Shown here: piece after piece, positions 29,400 through 40,476 of the stretch
Numbering within the stretch: the stretch's first letter is position 1
Layout: every line of letters begins with the position of its first letter
DNA from: Geobacillus stearothermophilus ATCC 12980
GTDB lineage: Bacteria; Bacillota; Bacilli; Bacillales; Anoxybacillaceae
NCBI RefSeq assembly: GCF_030369615.1
Contig: NZ_CP128494.1
Span: 1,941,501 to 2,005,500, forward strand
Reading direction: 5' to 3'
Length of the DNA stretch: 64,000 nucleotides
Program-made: the position numbers and the translations under genes
The notes under the pieces: model-generated
What the model saw: the letters and a program-made list of their open reading frames with translations, nothing else
Told to the model about the DNA's origin: nothing
The model's database searches: none

Positions 29400-29643
29400 A
29401 CGGTTCAAATGGGTTCTCTTCTTCAAGCTGACAGACATAACGGGCAGCGCGGCGCGAGCAGTACAACGCCGCCGCCAAACACCCGGCAACCGCCAGCAAG
29501 GCGAACGGTTTTTTCGCTTCCTCAAGCGCTCCCGGGATGATCGTCCCTAAATAGAAAAACACACCGAGCGAGAACAAGACAAGGCTGTACATCTTGAAAT
29601 CGCCCGCCTTCGCCCGCAGCTCGTCTCGTTGCTGCTCGTTCAA
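29398..29643 (-). CDS. yrhC: YrhC family membrane protein
   Basis: An 81-residue protein with two membrane helices (YSLVLFSLGVFFYLGTIIPG and FALLAVAGCLAAALYC) and an acidic tail. Function unknown. It follows mccB, as in B. subtilis, and is the last gene before a strong terminator, so it is part of the sulfur operon. Confidence 0.85.
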   Translation of the reverse strand: MNEQQRDELRAKAGDFKMYSLVLFSLGVFFYLGTIIPGALEEAKKPFALLAVAGCLAAALYCSRRAARYVCQLEEENPFEP

Positions 29644-29705
29644 GCCCGATCCCTCCTCTCCCCTTTCACTGTATCATACATGAACGGAAGGGAGGAGCGG
29701 CAATT

Positions 29706-31764
<2,059 letters not shown>

Positions 31765-31821
31765 CGTTGGTCACTCCATTCCTCACGCTCATTTGGCGGC
31801 GGGACGGCTGCGTTTTGGCGT

Positions 31822-32526
31822 TTATTTTCGCTTCTGCATGGCGGACAACACAGCCAACACCAGTTGTGCAGAGTGTTTCGCCGCCGTCTCCAAAAACTGT
31901 TCAAACGACACATCCGACTCTTGACCGGCAATATCGGACAGCGCCCGAATCACCACAAACGGCGTCCCAAACTGCACGCACACTTGGGCGATGGCGGCTG
32001 CCTCCATTTCGACGGCGCACAGCTCCGGAAACTGGCTGCGCACAAATTTGACGCGTTCCGGATCGTTCATAAACGAATCGCCAGTCGCGATCAAACCGAC
32101 CGCCGCCTGCAAACCGTCAAGCCGCGCTGCTGCCTGCTTCGCCGCCTCAACAAGCGCTCCATCGGCCCGGTAGCGCGCCGGCAAGCCGGGAACTTGCCCG
32201 TAGGCGTAGCCAAACGCCGTCACATCAACGTCATGGTGGACGACCTCATCGGAAATGACGAGATCGCCGACGCGCAACGACGGCAAAAATCCGCCGGCCG
32301 AGCCGGTGTTGATGACGAAATCAGGGCGGAATCGGTCAAGCAAAAGCGTCGTTCCCATCGCCGCATTCACCTTGCCGATGCCGGACTTGAGCAGCACCAC
32401 CTCGGCACCGCCAAGGCGGCCGGTGGAAAACTCGCATCCGGCGATCACCGTTTCCTCGCGCCCTTCCATGCGTGCGCGCAAAATGGCCACTTCTTCTTCC
32501 ATTGCTCCAATGATGGCTGCCTTCAT
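31822..32526 (-). CDS. mtnN: 5'-methylthioadenosine/S-adenosylhomocysteine nucleosidase
   Basis: MtnN removes adenine from methylthioadenosine and S-adenosylhomocysteine, yielding S-ribosylhomocysteine for recycling. The 234-residue product has the conserved [10 protein letters not shown] start, [15 protein letters not shown] and [13 protein letters not shown] (purine and ribose site), plus RALSDIAG with the catalytic Asp. It lies between yrrT and mccA in the methionine-to-cysteine operon. Confidence 0.97.
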   Translation of the reverse strand: MKAAIIGAMEEEVAILRARMEGREETVIAGCEFSTGRLGGAEVVLLKSGIGKVNAAMGTTLLLDRFRPDFVINTGSAGGFLPSLRVGDLVISDEVVHHDVDVTAFGYAYGQVPGLPARYRADGALVEAAKQAAARLDGLQAAVGLIATGDSFMNDPERVKFVRSQFPELCAVEMEAAAIAQVCVQFGTPFVVIRALSDIAGQESDVSFEQFLETAAKHSAQLVLAVLSAMQKRK

Positions 32527-32540
32527 CGTTCTCCCTCTTT

Positions 32541-33188
32541 CTATGTCGGTTGTTTCACCGCCTCCATCACCCAGACGAACGCGTTTTGCTGCGCAAAGGA
32601 GACGGAAAAGCCATGGCTGGCAAACAGCGAAGCCAATACGTCAAGCGTCGTGTAATATTCGCGCTCAAGATCGTCAGCCAAATCGTGGAAGCCGCGCTCC
32701 CGTGCGGCTTCGACAGCTTGGCGGAACGCCTTTTTGTCGCGAAACGCCGTATCGGCAAACACTATTTTACCACCAGTTTGGAGCAGTTGGCTATATTTGC
32801 CGAGCGCCTCGTCTTTTTCCTCATCCGTCAAATGGTGAAACGCGTACGTGCTGGCAATGGTGTCGACTGGCTCAGGAGGAACCGGAAATTGCAAAAAATC
32901 GCCGTCCATAATGACCGCCCGGCCGCCGAGCTTTTCCGTTGCTTTTTTTCTCATCGGCGCCGACGGCTCGATGCCGTATACCGTTTTGCCGCGCTCCAGC
33001 AGCTTTTTCGTCAAATTGCCGGTGCCGACGCCAAATTCAAGCACAACACGGCCGGCTTTATCAGCGACAGTGTTTAAAATGCGATCATAACCGGCAAACA
33101 CATCGCGGTATTGCTCATCTCCCCCTTCGACTGATCGATCGTATGACTCCGCCCATTGCTCGAACAAACCAAGAAATTCCCTGCCCAT
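32541..33188 (-). CDS. yrrT: YrrT, SAM-dependent methyltransferase of the sulfur operon
   Basis: A 215-residue class I methyltransferase with [16 protein letters not shown] (motif I) and [12 protein letters not shown]. The substrate is unknown; the link to mtnN suggests that it produces S-adenosylhomocysteine for the pathway. It is first in the operon. ATG 33188 has GGAG/GAGG upstream, and a perfect 19-base palindrome lies 19 bases further upstream. Confidence 0.92.
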   Translation of the reverse strand: MGREFLGLFEQWAESYDRSVEGGDEQYRDVFAGYDRILNTVADKAGRVVLEFGVGTGNLTKKLLERGKTVYGIEPSAPMRKKATEKLGGRAVIMDGDFLQFPVPPEPVDTIASTYAFHHLTDEEKDEALGKYSQLLQTGGKIVFADTAFRDKKAFRQAVEAARERGFHDLADDLEREYYTTLDVLASLFASHGFSVSFAQQNAFVWVMEAVKQPT

Positions 33189-33206
33189 ATGGCCTCACTC
33201 CATAAA

Positions 33207-33225
33207 GTTTATAATTCCTATAAAC
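33207..33225 (-). promoter_or_regulatory. Palindrome upstream of yrrT, candidate CymR operator
   Basis: GTTTATA-ATTCC-TATAAAC is perfect. On the minus strand its centre reads GGAAT, an element reported in CymR sites as I recall. The B. subtilis operon is repressed by CymR, and cymR is in this window. Confidence 0.5.
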
Positions 33226-33390
33226 ATAGTATTCTTTAGATGATAACCTGCTCCCACTGTACCATAACTTCTTCCGCCGTTCAATGATCGTGCTCGCTGT
33301 CATTTGTATTGTTCCCCATCGCCGCTTCTATTGCGCGGGTGGATGGAAGCGGGAAAATTTGCTACACTGTCGATGAAAGGAGGCAAAGAC

Positions 33391-33600
33391 ATGGTGAACA
33401 TTTCCCTTGATTTGATTGAAGACAAAGTGGAGTTTTTTGAAGCTGACGACTTGCGAACGCTTGAAAAAAAAATCAACGAGCAAATCGAGCATAACAAAGC
33501 GCTGCTGCTTTCCGTCCATCATGTGTCGCACCAAATGCATGTCATGGAAAACGGGAAGCGGTTTTACAGTGCCGTCGTCCACTTTAAGGCAAAAAAATGA
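33391..33600 (+). CDS. yrzA: YrzA family protein (DUF2536)
   Basis: A 69-residue protein, MVNISLDLIEDKVEFFEADD followed by LRTLEKKINEQIEHNKALLL and a beta-rich end. AAAGGAGG lies seven bases before ATG 33391. The family is small and of unknown function. It stands alone on the plus strand between yrrT and yrrS, the same place as in B. subtilis. Confidence 0.87.
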   Translation: MVNISLDLIEDKVEFFEADDLRTLEKKINEQIEHNKALLLSVHHVSHQMHVMENGKRFYSAVVHFKAKK

Positions 33601-33632
33601 CAGGCGCCCCTTCTAAGCGGGCACCTGTTCCC
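33600..33632. terminator. Hairpin between yrzA and yrrS
   Basis: ACAGGCGCCC-loop-GGGCACCTGT with one mismatch, in the 44-base gap between convergent genes. It probably stops both directions, although T runs are short. Confidence 0.65.
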
Positions 33633-33644
33633 CTTCAAAAATCG

Positions 33645-34274
33645 CTACGGTTTTTCCCGCAGCTTTTGCACTTTCGTCGGCTTCCATCCTTCATTCGTCA
33701 CCCATTCAATATACACTCGGTAATGGGCGGTCTGGTCTCTCGTTGAAATCGTCGCCACCGCTTTGTTCGGCCCATTGTTGCCGATGAACCAAACGATCAT
33801 ATCGTCCGGCGCGATGCCGGTCGCATAGCTGACCGCATCGAGCATTTCCTTCCAGTCCACCGAATCTTTTTTAAACACCGTTTCATGCGGCTCTGATTGC
33901 GTCGTGCCGACCGGCTGCCATGCCGGGTTGACGATTTCTTTTTCAATATTCGACCCCGGCGGCCCCGGCGTTGCCGTCACGTCTTGTTCGGCTTCCTCTT
34001 CAGCCGGTTCGGACTCGTCCCCGGAAGCAGCTTCCTCCGTTTCAGACGGCGCGGTCGGTTCTCCCGTTTCGATTTCGACCCGCTTCGCCCCATCCGCCCC
34101 CGCAGCCGGCTTCGCCTCAGCATCCGCCGCTTTATGGCTCGGCTCGCCGCCGAACAATATGTTCCAACCGACAATGAGAATGAGCAACACCACAACGGCG
34201 ATTGCTCCATTGAGCCAGCGGTTGATTTTCCGCCGCTTGGCGCGGGTGGCAAAACGTGTTCCGGTTTGTTGCAT
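33645..34274 (-). CDS. yrrS: YrrS family protein (DUF1510)
   Basis: A 209-residue membrane-anchored protein: basic N terminus, one helix (WLNGAIAVVVLLILIVGW), a Glu/Pro/Ala-rich linker (residues about 45-110) and a C-terminal domain with NPAWQPVGTTQ and DWKEMLDAVSYATG. Function unknown; the family sits beside a penicillin-binding protein gene, which suggests a cell-envelope role. ATG 34274 lies downstream of pbpI. Confidence 0.87.
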   Translation of the reverse strand: MQQTGTRFATRAKRRKINRWLNGAIAVVVLLILIVGWNILFGGEPSHKAADAEAKPAAGADGAKRVEIETGEPTAPSETEEAASGDESEPAEEEAEQDVTATPGPPGSNIEKEIVNPAWQPVGTTQSEPHETVFKKDSVDWKEMLDAVSYATGIAPDDMIVWFIGNNGPNKAVATISTRDQTAHYRVYIEWVTNEGWKPTKVQKLREKP

Positions 34275-34324
34275 CGGCCTCCCCCTCCTTTATGTGGCCG
34301 CAACGAATTCATTATATCGATTCG

Positions 34325-36097
34325 TCACTCCTGGTCGTTTTTGTTTCGGTCATACGCATAAAGCGCCTCAACCGCCGCGGCAAACACATCATTCGTGGCC
34401 GCCTGTCCGCTCGGGCAGTCGAGCTCGACGACGGCGAGGGCGTATTTCGGGCGGTCAGCTGGGAAATAGCCGGCAAACCATTTATTGATTAATTCGCTGC
34501 CGCCCTTCGTTTTTCCTGTCTCCGCCGTCCCGGATTTGCCGGCCACTTCGTACGGAAGCGAGCGAAAGCGGCGGCCGGTGCCGTCTTCATTGATGACGAC
34601 GCCGCGCAGCAGCTGCTGGAGCTGCCTTGCCGTTTGCGGCGCAAGCGGCTCCTTGTCCGTCGCCGGCTCGGGTGAAAACGAAAACAACGTCGTCCCGTTT
34701 TTATACAGCACTTTGTCCACGACCCGCACCTTCAAGGCCTCGCCGCCGCGGGCGATCGTCGCCATCATGTTGGCGACGCCAAGCGGGGAGACGCGCACAT
34801 CTTTTTGCCCAATGGCCGTTTGCGCCACGGCAAGCGGCACCCGCTTATCGCGCTTGTCGTGCCAAATCGTTCCTTTCTGCTCTTCTGGAAATTGACGGAA
34901 ATGTTCCTCATGGTACACGGCTCCTTCCCAGCCGGCTGTCGGATACAACCCGAGCTTTTCCGCATACGTTTCCAATGCATCCGGGTCATGGCGAACGAGC
35001 TGTTTGCCGAGCGCGGCAAACGCGTTGTTGCAGCTGACGGCAAAGCTGTCGGCCAAGTTGAGCATGCCGTAGTCGTGCTCCTCATCCAGCGTCGTGCTGT
35101 CAATTTTTTTGCTGCAATCAAACATCGCAGCAGGCGAAGCCAGCCCTTCCTCAAGCGCCGCGGCGGCGACAACCGTTTTAAAGACGGAGCCGGGAATTTG
35201 CGGCAGCACCATTTGATTTTCCGCCCCGCTGTTTTTATACGGGTCGCGCGGATTCATATTGGGGCGGCTGACCATGGCGAGCACGCTGCTGTCGTCCACA
35301 TCGAGCAGGACGAGCCCGCCTTTTTTCAACCCGTACCGGTCCACGATTTGCTCCATTTCTTGCTGGATATCACGATCGAGCGTCGTTTGGACAGTCGCCG
35401 GGTAAAACGGATTGCCCGGGTCGCTGTATTTCACATCAAGCCCAAACAGCGGCCTTCCTTCAGCGTCAACGTGGTACAACAGCTTCGTTTCGCCATCTGT
35501 GAGCAAAAACTCGTCGAACGCCTTCTCAAGCCCTTGAATGCCAACTTCAGCCTGCGGCGGGAGCGAACGCTTCGGATAGCGCATGCGCAGAAGCTTCTCA
35601 TCCTTCCGGGTAAAGCCAAGCAAATGCGGCGCATACACCGTCTCAAGCGGATATTGTTTCTTGACGGCAAAAACCCCGGGGATGCGCAAGTCGTTAATTT
35701 GCTTCATTTGGCTGGCGCTTAAGGCGAGCGGCTCGCCGTCTTGCTGCAGGATGAACGGGCCGTTTGCCTCCTCAAGCTGGCGGCGGATGTCTTCCACCGT
35801 AACGCCGGCGATGCGGGCGACTTGCTCAATCGGCCATTTCATCGTCGCCAAAAACGGAAACAGCACAAGCGACGGCACGTACCGCTTTGTCAGCGGGCGG
35901 CCATTCCGATCGACGAACGAGCCGCGCCCGTCGTCAATTGTCAGCTCCTGCGTACGCTGGGCGACGCTTTCCGCGATTAAATTGCGGCCGGCAAACGATT
36001 CCGAATCAATGAGCTGGATTTGCGCTAACCGGCCGATCAGCAGCAGCAAGGCAGCCTGGATGAGCGCGATGGTGACGATTGTCCGTTTTTTCCACAT
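34325..36097 (-). CDS. pbpI: Penicillin-binding protein PbpI (class B transpeptidase, PBP4b type)
   Basis: A peptidoglycan transpeptidase of 590 residues with an N-terminal membrane anchor (IVTIALIQAALLLLIGRLAQ), a PBP dimerisation domain and a transpeptidase domain. The active-site motifs are present: SVFK (SxxK), SCN (SxN) and KSG (KTG-type). The B. subtilis orthologue is SigF-dependent. ATG 36097 has GAGGTG eight bases upstream, which is also the 3' arm of a hairpin (36105-36133), so the start may be masked in long transcripts. Confidence 0.93.
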   Translation of the reverse strand: MWKKRTIVTIALIQAALLLLIGRLAQIQLIDSESFAGRNLIAESVAQRTQELTIDDGRGSFVDRNGRPLTKRYVPSLVLFPFLATMKWPIEQVARIAGVTVEDIRRQLEEANGPFILQQDGEPLALSASQMKQINDLRIPGVFAVKKQYPLETVYAPHLLGFTRKDEKLLRMRYPKRSLPPQAEVGIQGLEKAFDEFLLTDGETKLLYHVDAEGRPLFGLDVKYSDPGNPFYPATVQTTLDRDIQQEMEQIVDRYGLKKGGLVLLDVDDSSVLAMVSRPNMNPRDPYKNSGAENQMVLPQIPGSVFKTVVAAAALEEGLASPAAMFDCSKKIDSTTLDEEHDYGMLNLADSFAVSCNNAFAALGKQLVRHDPDALETYAEKLGLYPTAGWEGAVYHEEHFRQFPEEQKGTIWHDKRDKRVPLAVAQTAIGQKDVRVSPLGVANMMATIARGGEALKVRVVDKVLYKNGTTLFSFSPEPATDKEPLAPQTARQLQQLLRGVVINEDGTGRRFRSLPYEVAGKSGTAETGKTKGGSELINKWFAGYFPADRPKYALAVVELDCPSGQAATNDVFAAAVEALYAYDRNKNDQE

Positions 36098-36104
36098 AAT
36101 GAAA

Positions 36105-36133
36105 ACACCTCATCATCAGTTTCGACGAGGTGC
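36105..36133 (-). terminator. greA terminator that includes the pbpI ribosome-binding site
   Basis: Minus-strand GCACCTC-loop-GAGGTGT followed by TTTTC. The 3' arm GAGGTG is at the correct distance to be the pbpI ribosome-binding site. Confidence 0.65.
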
Positions 36134-36211
36134 TTTCCTTTCAAACGTGCCGTCGGCGGCGATTTGCTGCAACCTTCATTCGGAGCGGCCCGGACGCGGT
36201 GGTCCGCCTGT

Positions 36212-36688
36212 TTATTTGACCGCCACGATTTTGACCAGCATTTCCCCGCCCGGCGTTTGCACCGTCACCTCATCGCCGACGCGGCGGCCGAGAAGCGATT
36301 TGGCAATCGGCGAGTCGTTGGAAATTTTCCCTTCGAACGGGTCGGCCTCGGCGCTGCCGACGATCGTGTACGTCTCTTCTTCGCCGTCCGGAAGCTCGAT
36401 GAACGTCACCGACTTGCCAAGCGAGACGACATCCGGGTTTTCTTTGTCTTCTTCAATGATGACGGCGTTGCGGATCATATTTTCAAGCATTTGAATGCGC
36501 GATTCCACAAACGCTTGCTCGTCTTTCGCGGCGTCATATTCCGAGTTTTCCGACAGATCCCCGAACCCGCGGGCGATTTTGATTCGTTCAACGACTTCTT
36601 TCCGCTTGACCGTTTTTAAGTACTCAAGCTCTTGTTCCAGTTTCTCTTTTCCCTCTTTCGTCATTGGATACTGCTTTTCATTCGCCAT
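36212..36688 (-). CDS. greA: Transcription elongation factor GreA
   Basis: GreA rescues backtracked RNA polymerase by stimulating transcript cleavage. The 158-residue product has the N-terminal coiled coil with the acidic tip ([18 protein letters not shown]) and the C-terminal FKBP-like domain ([17 protein letters not shown]). ATG 36688 follows GGAGTGAG. It is flanked by terminators of udk and of its own, so it is probably its own unit. Confidence 0.97.
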   Translation of the reverse strand: MANEKQYPMTKEGKEKLEQELEYLKTVKRKEVVERIKIARGFGDLSENSEYDAAKDEQAFVESRIQMLENMIRNAVIIEEDKENPDVVSLGKSVTFIELPDGEEETYTIVGSAEADPFEGKISNDSPIAKSLLGRRVGDEVTVQTPGGEMLVKIVAVK

Positions 36689-36716
36689 TTGTCTCACTCC
36701 TCTATGTTTTGCATTA

Positions 36717-36753
36717 TGTAAAACGTACGAACAGAAAAACAACTGTTCGTACG
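36717..36753 (-). terminator. Terminator of the mltG/tRNA-modification/udk unit
   Basis: CGTACGAACAG and CTGTTCGTACG are perfect 11-base arms around an eight-base T-rich loop (minus strand), followed by TTTTA. Confidence 0.9.
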
Positions 36754-36795
36754 CTTACTTGGTATATAATATATTGTTTTGTCTCTGTTATGTTA

Positions 36796-37431
36796 TTATA
36801 AAAACGCTTTTTGTTCAAGAACTGTGCGAATTTTTGCCACCATTAAATCGATGGCGACTGCGTTTTGCCCGCCTTCTGGAATGATCACGTCCGCGTAGCG
36901 TTTCGTCGGTTCGACAAACTGGTTGTGCATCGGCCGCACGACGGACAAATACTGCTCAATGACCGAATCAAACGTGCGGCCGCGCTCTTTCATATCGCGG
37001 ATGAGGCGGCGGATGATGCGAATGTCCGGGTCGGTGTCGACGTACACTTTGATGTCCATCAAATTGCGGAGCCGCTCATCCTCCAAAACGAGAATGCCTT
37101 CCAAAATAATGACATCCTTCGGCTCGACGCGGACGACTTCGTTCGAACGGGTATGCAGCTTATAGTCATACACCGGCTTGTCGATCGGCTCGTAGCGAAG
37201 CAGCCGATGAACGTGCTCGATCAACAAGTCGTTGTCAAACGCCAACGGATGGTCGTAGTTCGTCTTCAGCCGCTCTTCAAACGGGAGATGGCTTTGGTCC
37301 TTGTAATAAAAATCTTGCTCGAGCACAAGAATCGAGTGATCGCCGAAATGGTCATAAATTGCGCGGGCGACGCTCGTCTTTCCCGAGCCGGAACCGCCGG
37401 CGACGCCGATGACAACGGGCTTGTCCGCCAT
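36796..37431 (-). CDS. udk: Uridine kinase
   Basis: Udk phosphorylates uridine and cytidine in pyrimidine salvage. The 211-residue product has the P-loop [36 protein letters not shown] and [15 protein letters not shown] 37431 overlaps closely with the end of trhP2 (one base gap), so translation is likely coupled. Confidence 0.97.
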   Translation of the reverse strand: MADKPVVIGVAGGSGSGKTSVARAIYDHFGDHSILVLEQDFYYKDQSHLPFEERLKTNYDHPLAFDNDLLIEHVHRLLRYEPIDKPVYDYKLHTRSNEVVRVEPKDVIILEGILVLEDERLRNLMDIKVYVDTDPDIRIIRRLIRDMKERGRTFDSVIEQYLSVVRPMHNQFVEPTKRYADVIIPEGGQNAVAIDLMVAKIRTVLEQKAFL

Positions 37432-37432
37432 C

Positions 37433-38701
37433 TCAATTCTCCTTTCTCATCATGTTGTACGGGAAGAGAGGGCGTTTGACTCGCACTTTGACGATTTGCA
37501 GCGGGTGGCGGGCTGCATCGAGCTTGTTGCCATCTTCATCCCAAATAGTATCGATCACTTGGGTAAAGTTTTCGATTTCCGGGCCGAAAAATTCGACCTC
37601 ATCACCCGGTTTAAAATGGTTGCGCTGCTGGATGGTGGCGATGCCGGTCTCCGGATCGTAGCCAAGCACAAGGCCGGCAAACTCATGTGTCGTCTTCCGG
37701 CTGTGCGTGCCGTACATATGGTTCGTATAATCCGGAAACCCGTCAAAAAACGACGGCGCTGTTTCGCGGTTGGCGCACTTGTCAAGCTCCCGCACCCACT
37801 CTTCGCGGATCGTGAAATGATCCGGGTCGGCACAGTAGGCGTCAATCACTTTCCGGTAGACGCTCACAACCGTCGCCACATAATGGATCGACTTCATCCG
37901 CCCTTCAATTTTCAAGCTGTCAACGCCAAGCTCAATCATCGCCGGAATGGCGCGGATGAGGTTTAAATCTTTCGCGCTCATGGCAAACGGAGCATCGCCC
38001 TCAGCAAACAGCGGGATTTCCCGGCCGTCAGCCAGCTGGTACAAGTCATAGTCCCAGCGGCACGACTGGCAGCACCCGCCGCGGTTCGAGTCGCGCGCCG
38101 TCATATGGTTGCTCAACACGCAGCGGCCCGAGTAGGCGGAACACATCGCTCCGTGGATGAACGCCTCGATTTCGATATCGACTTTTTCTTTGATTTGCCG
38201 AATTTCCTCGGCGCTTACCTCGCGGGCGAGCACGACCCGCTCGAGCCCTTCCTCTTTCCAAAACTGGACCGCTTTCCAGTTCGAAAGCGATTGCTGGGTG
38301 CTTAAATGCACTTCAAGCTTCGGCGCCACCCGGCGCGCCGTCTCAATAATGAGCGGGTCGGCGACGATAATGCCATGGACGCCGGCATCTTCGAGCGCCC
38401 GCAAATAGTCGTCAAGGCCGGGAATGTTTTCATTATGCGCATAAATGTTGGCCGTGACGTATACTTTTGCTCCGTATCGGTTGGCAAATTCAACTCCTTC
38501 GCGAATTTCGTCAATCGTGAAGTTGTCGGCGTTGGCGCGCAGGCTGTACTCTTGGCCGCCGATAAAGACGGCATCCGCCCCGTAATGGACGGCAATTTTC
38601 AGCTTTTCCAGGTTGCCGGCCGGCGCAAGCAATTCCGGTTTTTTCACAATGACGCGCTTGCCGTCAACGATTTCGGAAATGCGGTCGTTTTTCAGCAGCA
38701 T
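37433..38701 (-). CDS. trhP2: U32-family tRNA 5-hydroxyuridine synthesis protein TrhP2 (YrrO)
   Basis: Though labelled peptidase U32, this family is required to hydroxylate U34 of tRNAs to ho5U using prephenate. The 422-residue chain has a TIM-barrel-like N half ([20 protein letters not shown]), the signature [20 protein letters not shown], cysteines that probably hold a cluster (CCQSCRW) and a C-terminal beta domain. ATG 38701 follows AAAGGAGGG. It lies after trhP1 and before udk. Confidence 0.9.
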   Translation of the reverse strand: MLLKNDRISEIVDGKRVIVKKPELLAPAGNLEKLKIAVHYGADAVFIGGQEYSLRANADNFTIDEIREGVEFANRYGAKVYVTANIYAHNENIPGLDDYLRALEDAGVHGIIVADPLIIETARRVAPKLEVHLSTQQSLSNWKAVQFWKEEGLERVVLAREVSAEEIRQIKEKVDIEIEAFIHGAMCSAYSGRCVLSNHMTARDSNRGGCCQSCRWDYDLYQLADGREIPLFAEGDAPFAMSAKDLNLIRAIPAMIELGVDSLKIEGRMKSIHYVATVVSVYRKVIDAYCADPDHFTIREEWVRELDKCANRETAPSFFDGFPDYTNHMYGTHSRKTTHEFAGLVLGYDPETGIATIQQRNHFKPGDEVEFFGPEIENFTQVIDTIWDEDGNKLDAARHPLQIVKVRVKRPLFPYNMMRKEN

Positions 38702-38718
38702 TCGTTCTCCCTCCTTTG

Positions 38719-39648
38719 TCAATAAATCGTCTCTTTGAAGAAAAATCCGGTGTCCAATCGGCGGTGCGGCGGTTGGAGCGCCTCAACAGCGGCAAGCAGC
38801 TCCTCTTTTTCCCGCTCATACTGCTCGCGGTCTTTGGCGCACATATCAATGGCGCGGCGGTACAGCTTTGTCACTTCCGTAATGTAGCGAGGCTCATGCA
38901 AAATGCCATCGATTTTGAAACTGTCAATGCCGGCTTCGATCATGTCGCCAAGCTCGTCGATGATGCAAACATCGTTTGGGCTCATAATATGCGTGCCGTT
39001 TTCATCTTCAAAAATCGGATATTTGTTGTCGCGCTCCTTGTCGTATAAAAACATCCCTTTTTCATATTTTTTTCGTTCAATTTCCATCACTTTTCCTTGA
39101 TACTCGAAGTAGTTGCCGATGAGCGAACGCTTCGATTGGTACATGCACGTCGCCCCATGCACTTGCACTTCGATTTCCACTTCGGCATGGGCTTTGATTT
39201 CCAAAATGGCGTCCATGTTCAACTCGCGGGCCAAGACAGCGCGCTTCGCTCCTTTTCGCCCCCAATAGTTGCACGTATACCAGTTCGTCGCCGTCGTTTC
39301 CGTGCTCCAGTGGAGCTTCATATGAGGGGCGGCCTCGCGAACCGTCAACAGCACGGCCGGGTCGCCAAACACGATGGCGTCAGCGCCGGCGGCGGCGACA
39401 AAAGCGATATAATCGCCCAGTTCATCGACTTTGTCATTATGAAAAATGGCGTTCATCGCCACATACACGTTCATGCCGTGCCGGTGAGCCGCTTCGATGG
39501 CCGCAGCAACGTCGGCGCGGGAAAATTCGCCGGCAAGCCGCAAGCCATAGCGCTGTTCGCCGATCATTACAGCGTCCGCTCCCGCTTCAGCCAATTCCTC
39601 AATATGGGAAACGCTCGTCGGCGTGACGAGCAATTCCGGTTTTTTCAT
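38719..39648 (-). CDS. trhP1: U32-family tRNA 5-hydroxyuridine synthesis protein TrhP1 (YrrN)
   Basis: Second U32 protein of the pair; in B. subtilis both are needed for prephenate-dependent ho5U34 formation. The 309-residue product begins MKKPELLVTPTSVSHIEELA and has EVQVHGATCMYQSKRSLIGN with the conserved Cys. It lacks the C-terminal domain of TrhP2, as expected. Its start overlaps the trmR stop by four bases, so the group is translationally coupled. Confidence 0.9.
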   Translation of the reverse strand: MKKPELLVTPTSVSHIEELAEAGADAVMIGEQRYGLRLAGEFSRADVAAAIEAAHRHGMNVYVAMNAIFHNDKVDELGDYIAFVAAAGADAIVFGDPAVLLTVREAAPHMKLHWSTETTATNWYTCNYWGRKGAKRAVLARELNMDAILEIKAHAEVEIEVQVHGATCMYQSKRSLIGNYFEYQGKVMEIERKKYEKGMFLYDKERDNKYPIFEDENGTHIMSPNDVCIIDELGDMIEAGIDSFKIDGILHEPRYITEVTKLYRRAIDMCAKDREQYEREKEELLAAVEALQPPHRRLDTGFFFKETIY

Positions 39649-40298
39649 TCTCGTTCACCTCGTTTTTTCGATATAGCCAGCCCGTCGCCAACGGGAATGA
39701 TGACCGTGTCGTAATCGCTCCGGGCCATCAGCCATTCATTGTAGCGTCGGATTTTTTGCGCGATGTTCCACAGCCGCTTATTGCCCGCAGGCTCTTCAGC
39801 CGCGACAAGCCCTTTAAACAGCACGTTGTCGCTAATGACAAGGCCGCCCTCGGCCAGAAGCGGCTCATACAGCGTAAAAAAGCGCTCATATTGCCCTTTG
39901 GCCGCGTCGATAAACAGCACATCAAACGGCGCCGCCGCTGCCGCATCCGCCACAGCGTCAAGCGCATCGCCCAAAATCACCTCAATCCGTCCGGCTATGT
40001 TCATTTTCTCGATATAAAAACGGGCGCGCTCGTACCGCTCCCGGTCTTTTTCAATCGTCACAATGCGCACATCCGGCAGCGCCTTCGCCATCCGGATCGC
40101 CGAATAGCCGATCGCGGTGCCGATTTCCAAAATGCGGCGCGGCGCAGCCAAGTTCAACACAAACAGCAGCACCTCCATGCTCACCGGATCGATGATCGGC
40201 ACGCGCTGTTCGCGGGCGTACCGCTCCATTTCCGCGATTTCTGCATCCGGCGCCGGGCGCAACTGCCGCAAATAACGGACGATATGTTCTGAAAGCAA
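39645..40298 (-). CDS. trmR: tRNA 5-hydroxyuridine methyltransferase TrmR (YrrM)
   Basis: TrmR methylates ho5U34 to 5-methoxyuridine. The 217-residue O-methyltransferase has RILEIGTAIGYSAIRMA (SAM site), VTIEKDRERYERA, DVLFIDAAKGQYERF (metal Asp) and LVISDNVLFKG. The start is a TTG at 40298 with GGAGG seven bases upstream; an ATG eight codons earlier has no ribosome-binding site. Its length then equals the B. subtilis protein. Confidence 0.92.
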   Translation of the reverse strand: MLSEHIVRYLRQLRPAPDAEIAEMERYAREQRVPIIDPVSMEVLLFVLNLAAPRRILEIGTAIGYSAIRMAKALPDVRIVTIEKDRERYERARFYIEKMNIAGRIEVILGDALDAVADAAAAAPFDVLFIDAAKGQYERFFTLYEPLLAEGGLVISDNVLFKGLVAAEEPAGNKRLWNIAQKIRRYNEWLMARSDYDTVIIPVGDGLAISKKRGERE

Positions 40299-40334
40299 GA
40301 GGACTCCTCCTCCGTCGATCATGTCATCAGCATG

Positions 40335-40363
40335 AAAAATAAGAGCCGCCAACCGACTCTTAT
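40335..40363 (-). terminator. Terminator of mltG
   Basis: Minus-strand ATAAGAG-loop-CTCTTAT hairpin followed by TTTTTC, just upstream of trmR. Confidence 0.7.
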
Positions 40364-40476
40364 CGTTGGCCGCCGCCCGATTCAGGCGGGGGCGCTGTTC
40401 AACTTTATTATAGTATCATAAACGGGCAAAAAAGCGAAGCCGTTTTGCCCATTGAGCAAGCAACTTCCAGTTTGCG

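Noticed and set aside
34805..35722. Plus-strand frame of 305 codons opposite pbpI
   Set aside because: Antisense shadow; pbpI has all active-site motifs.
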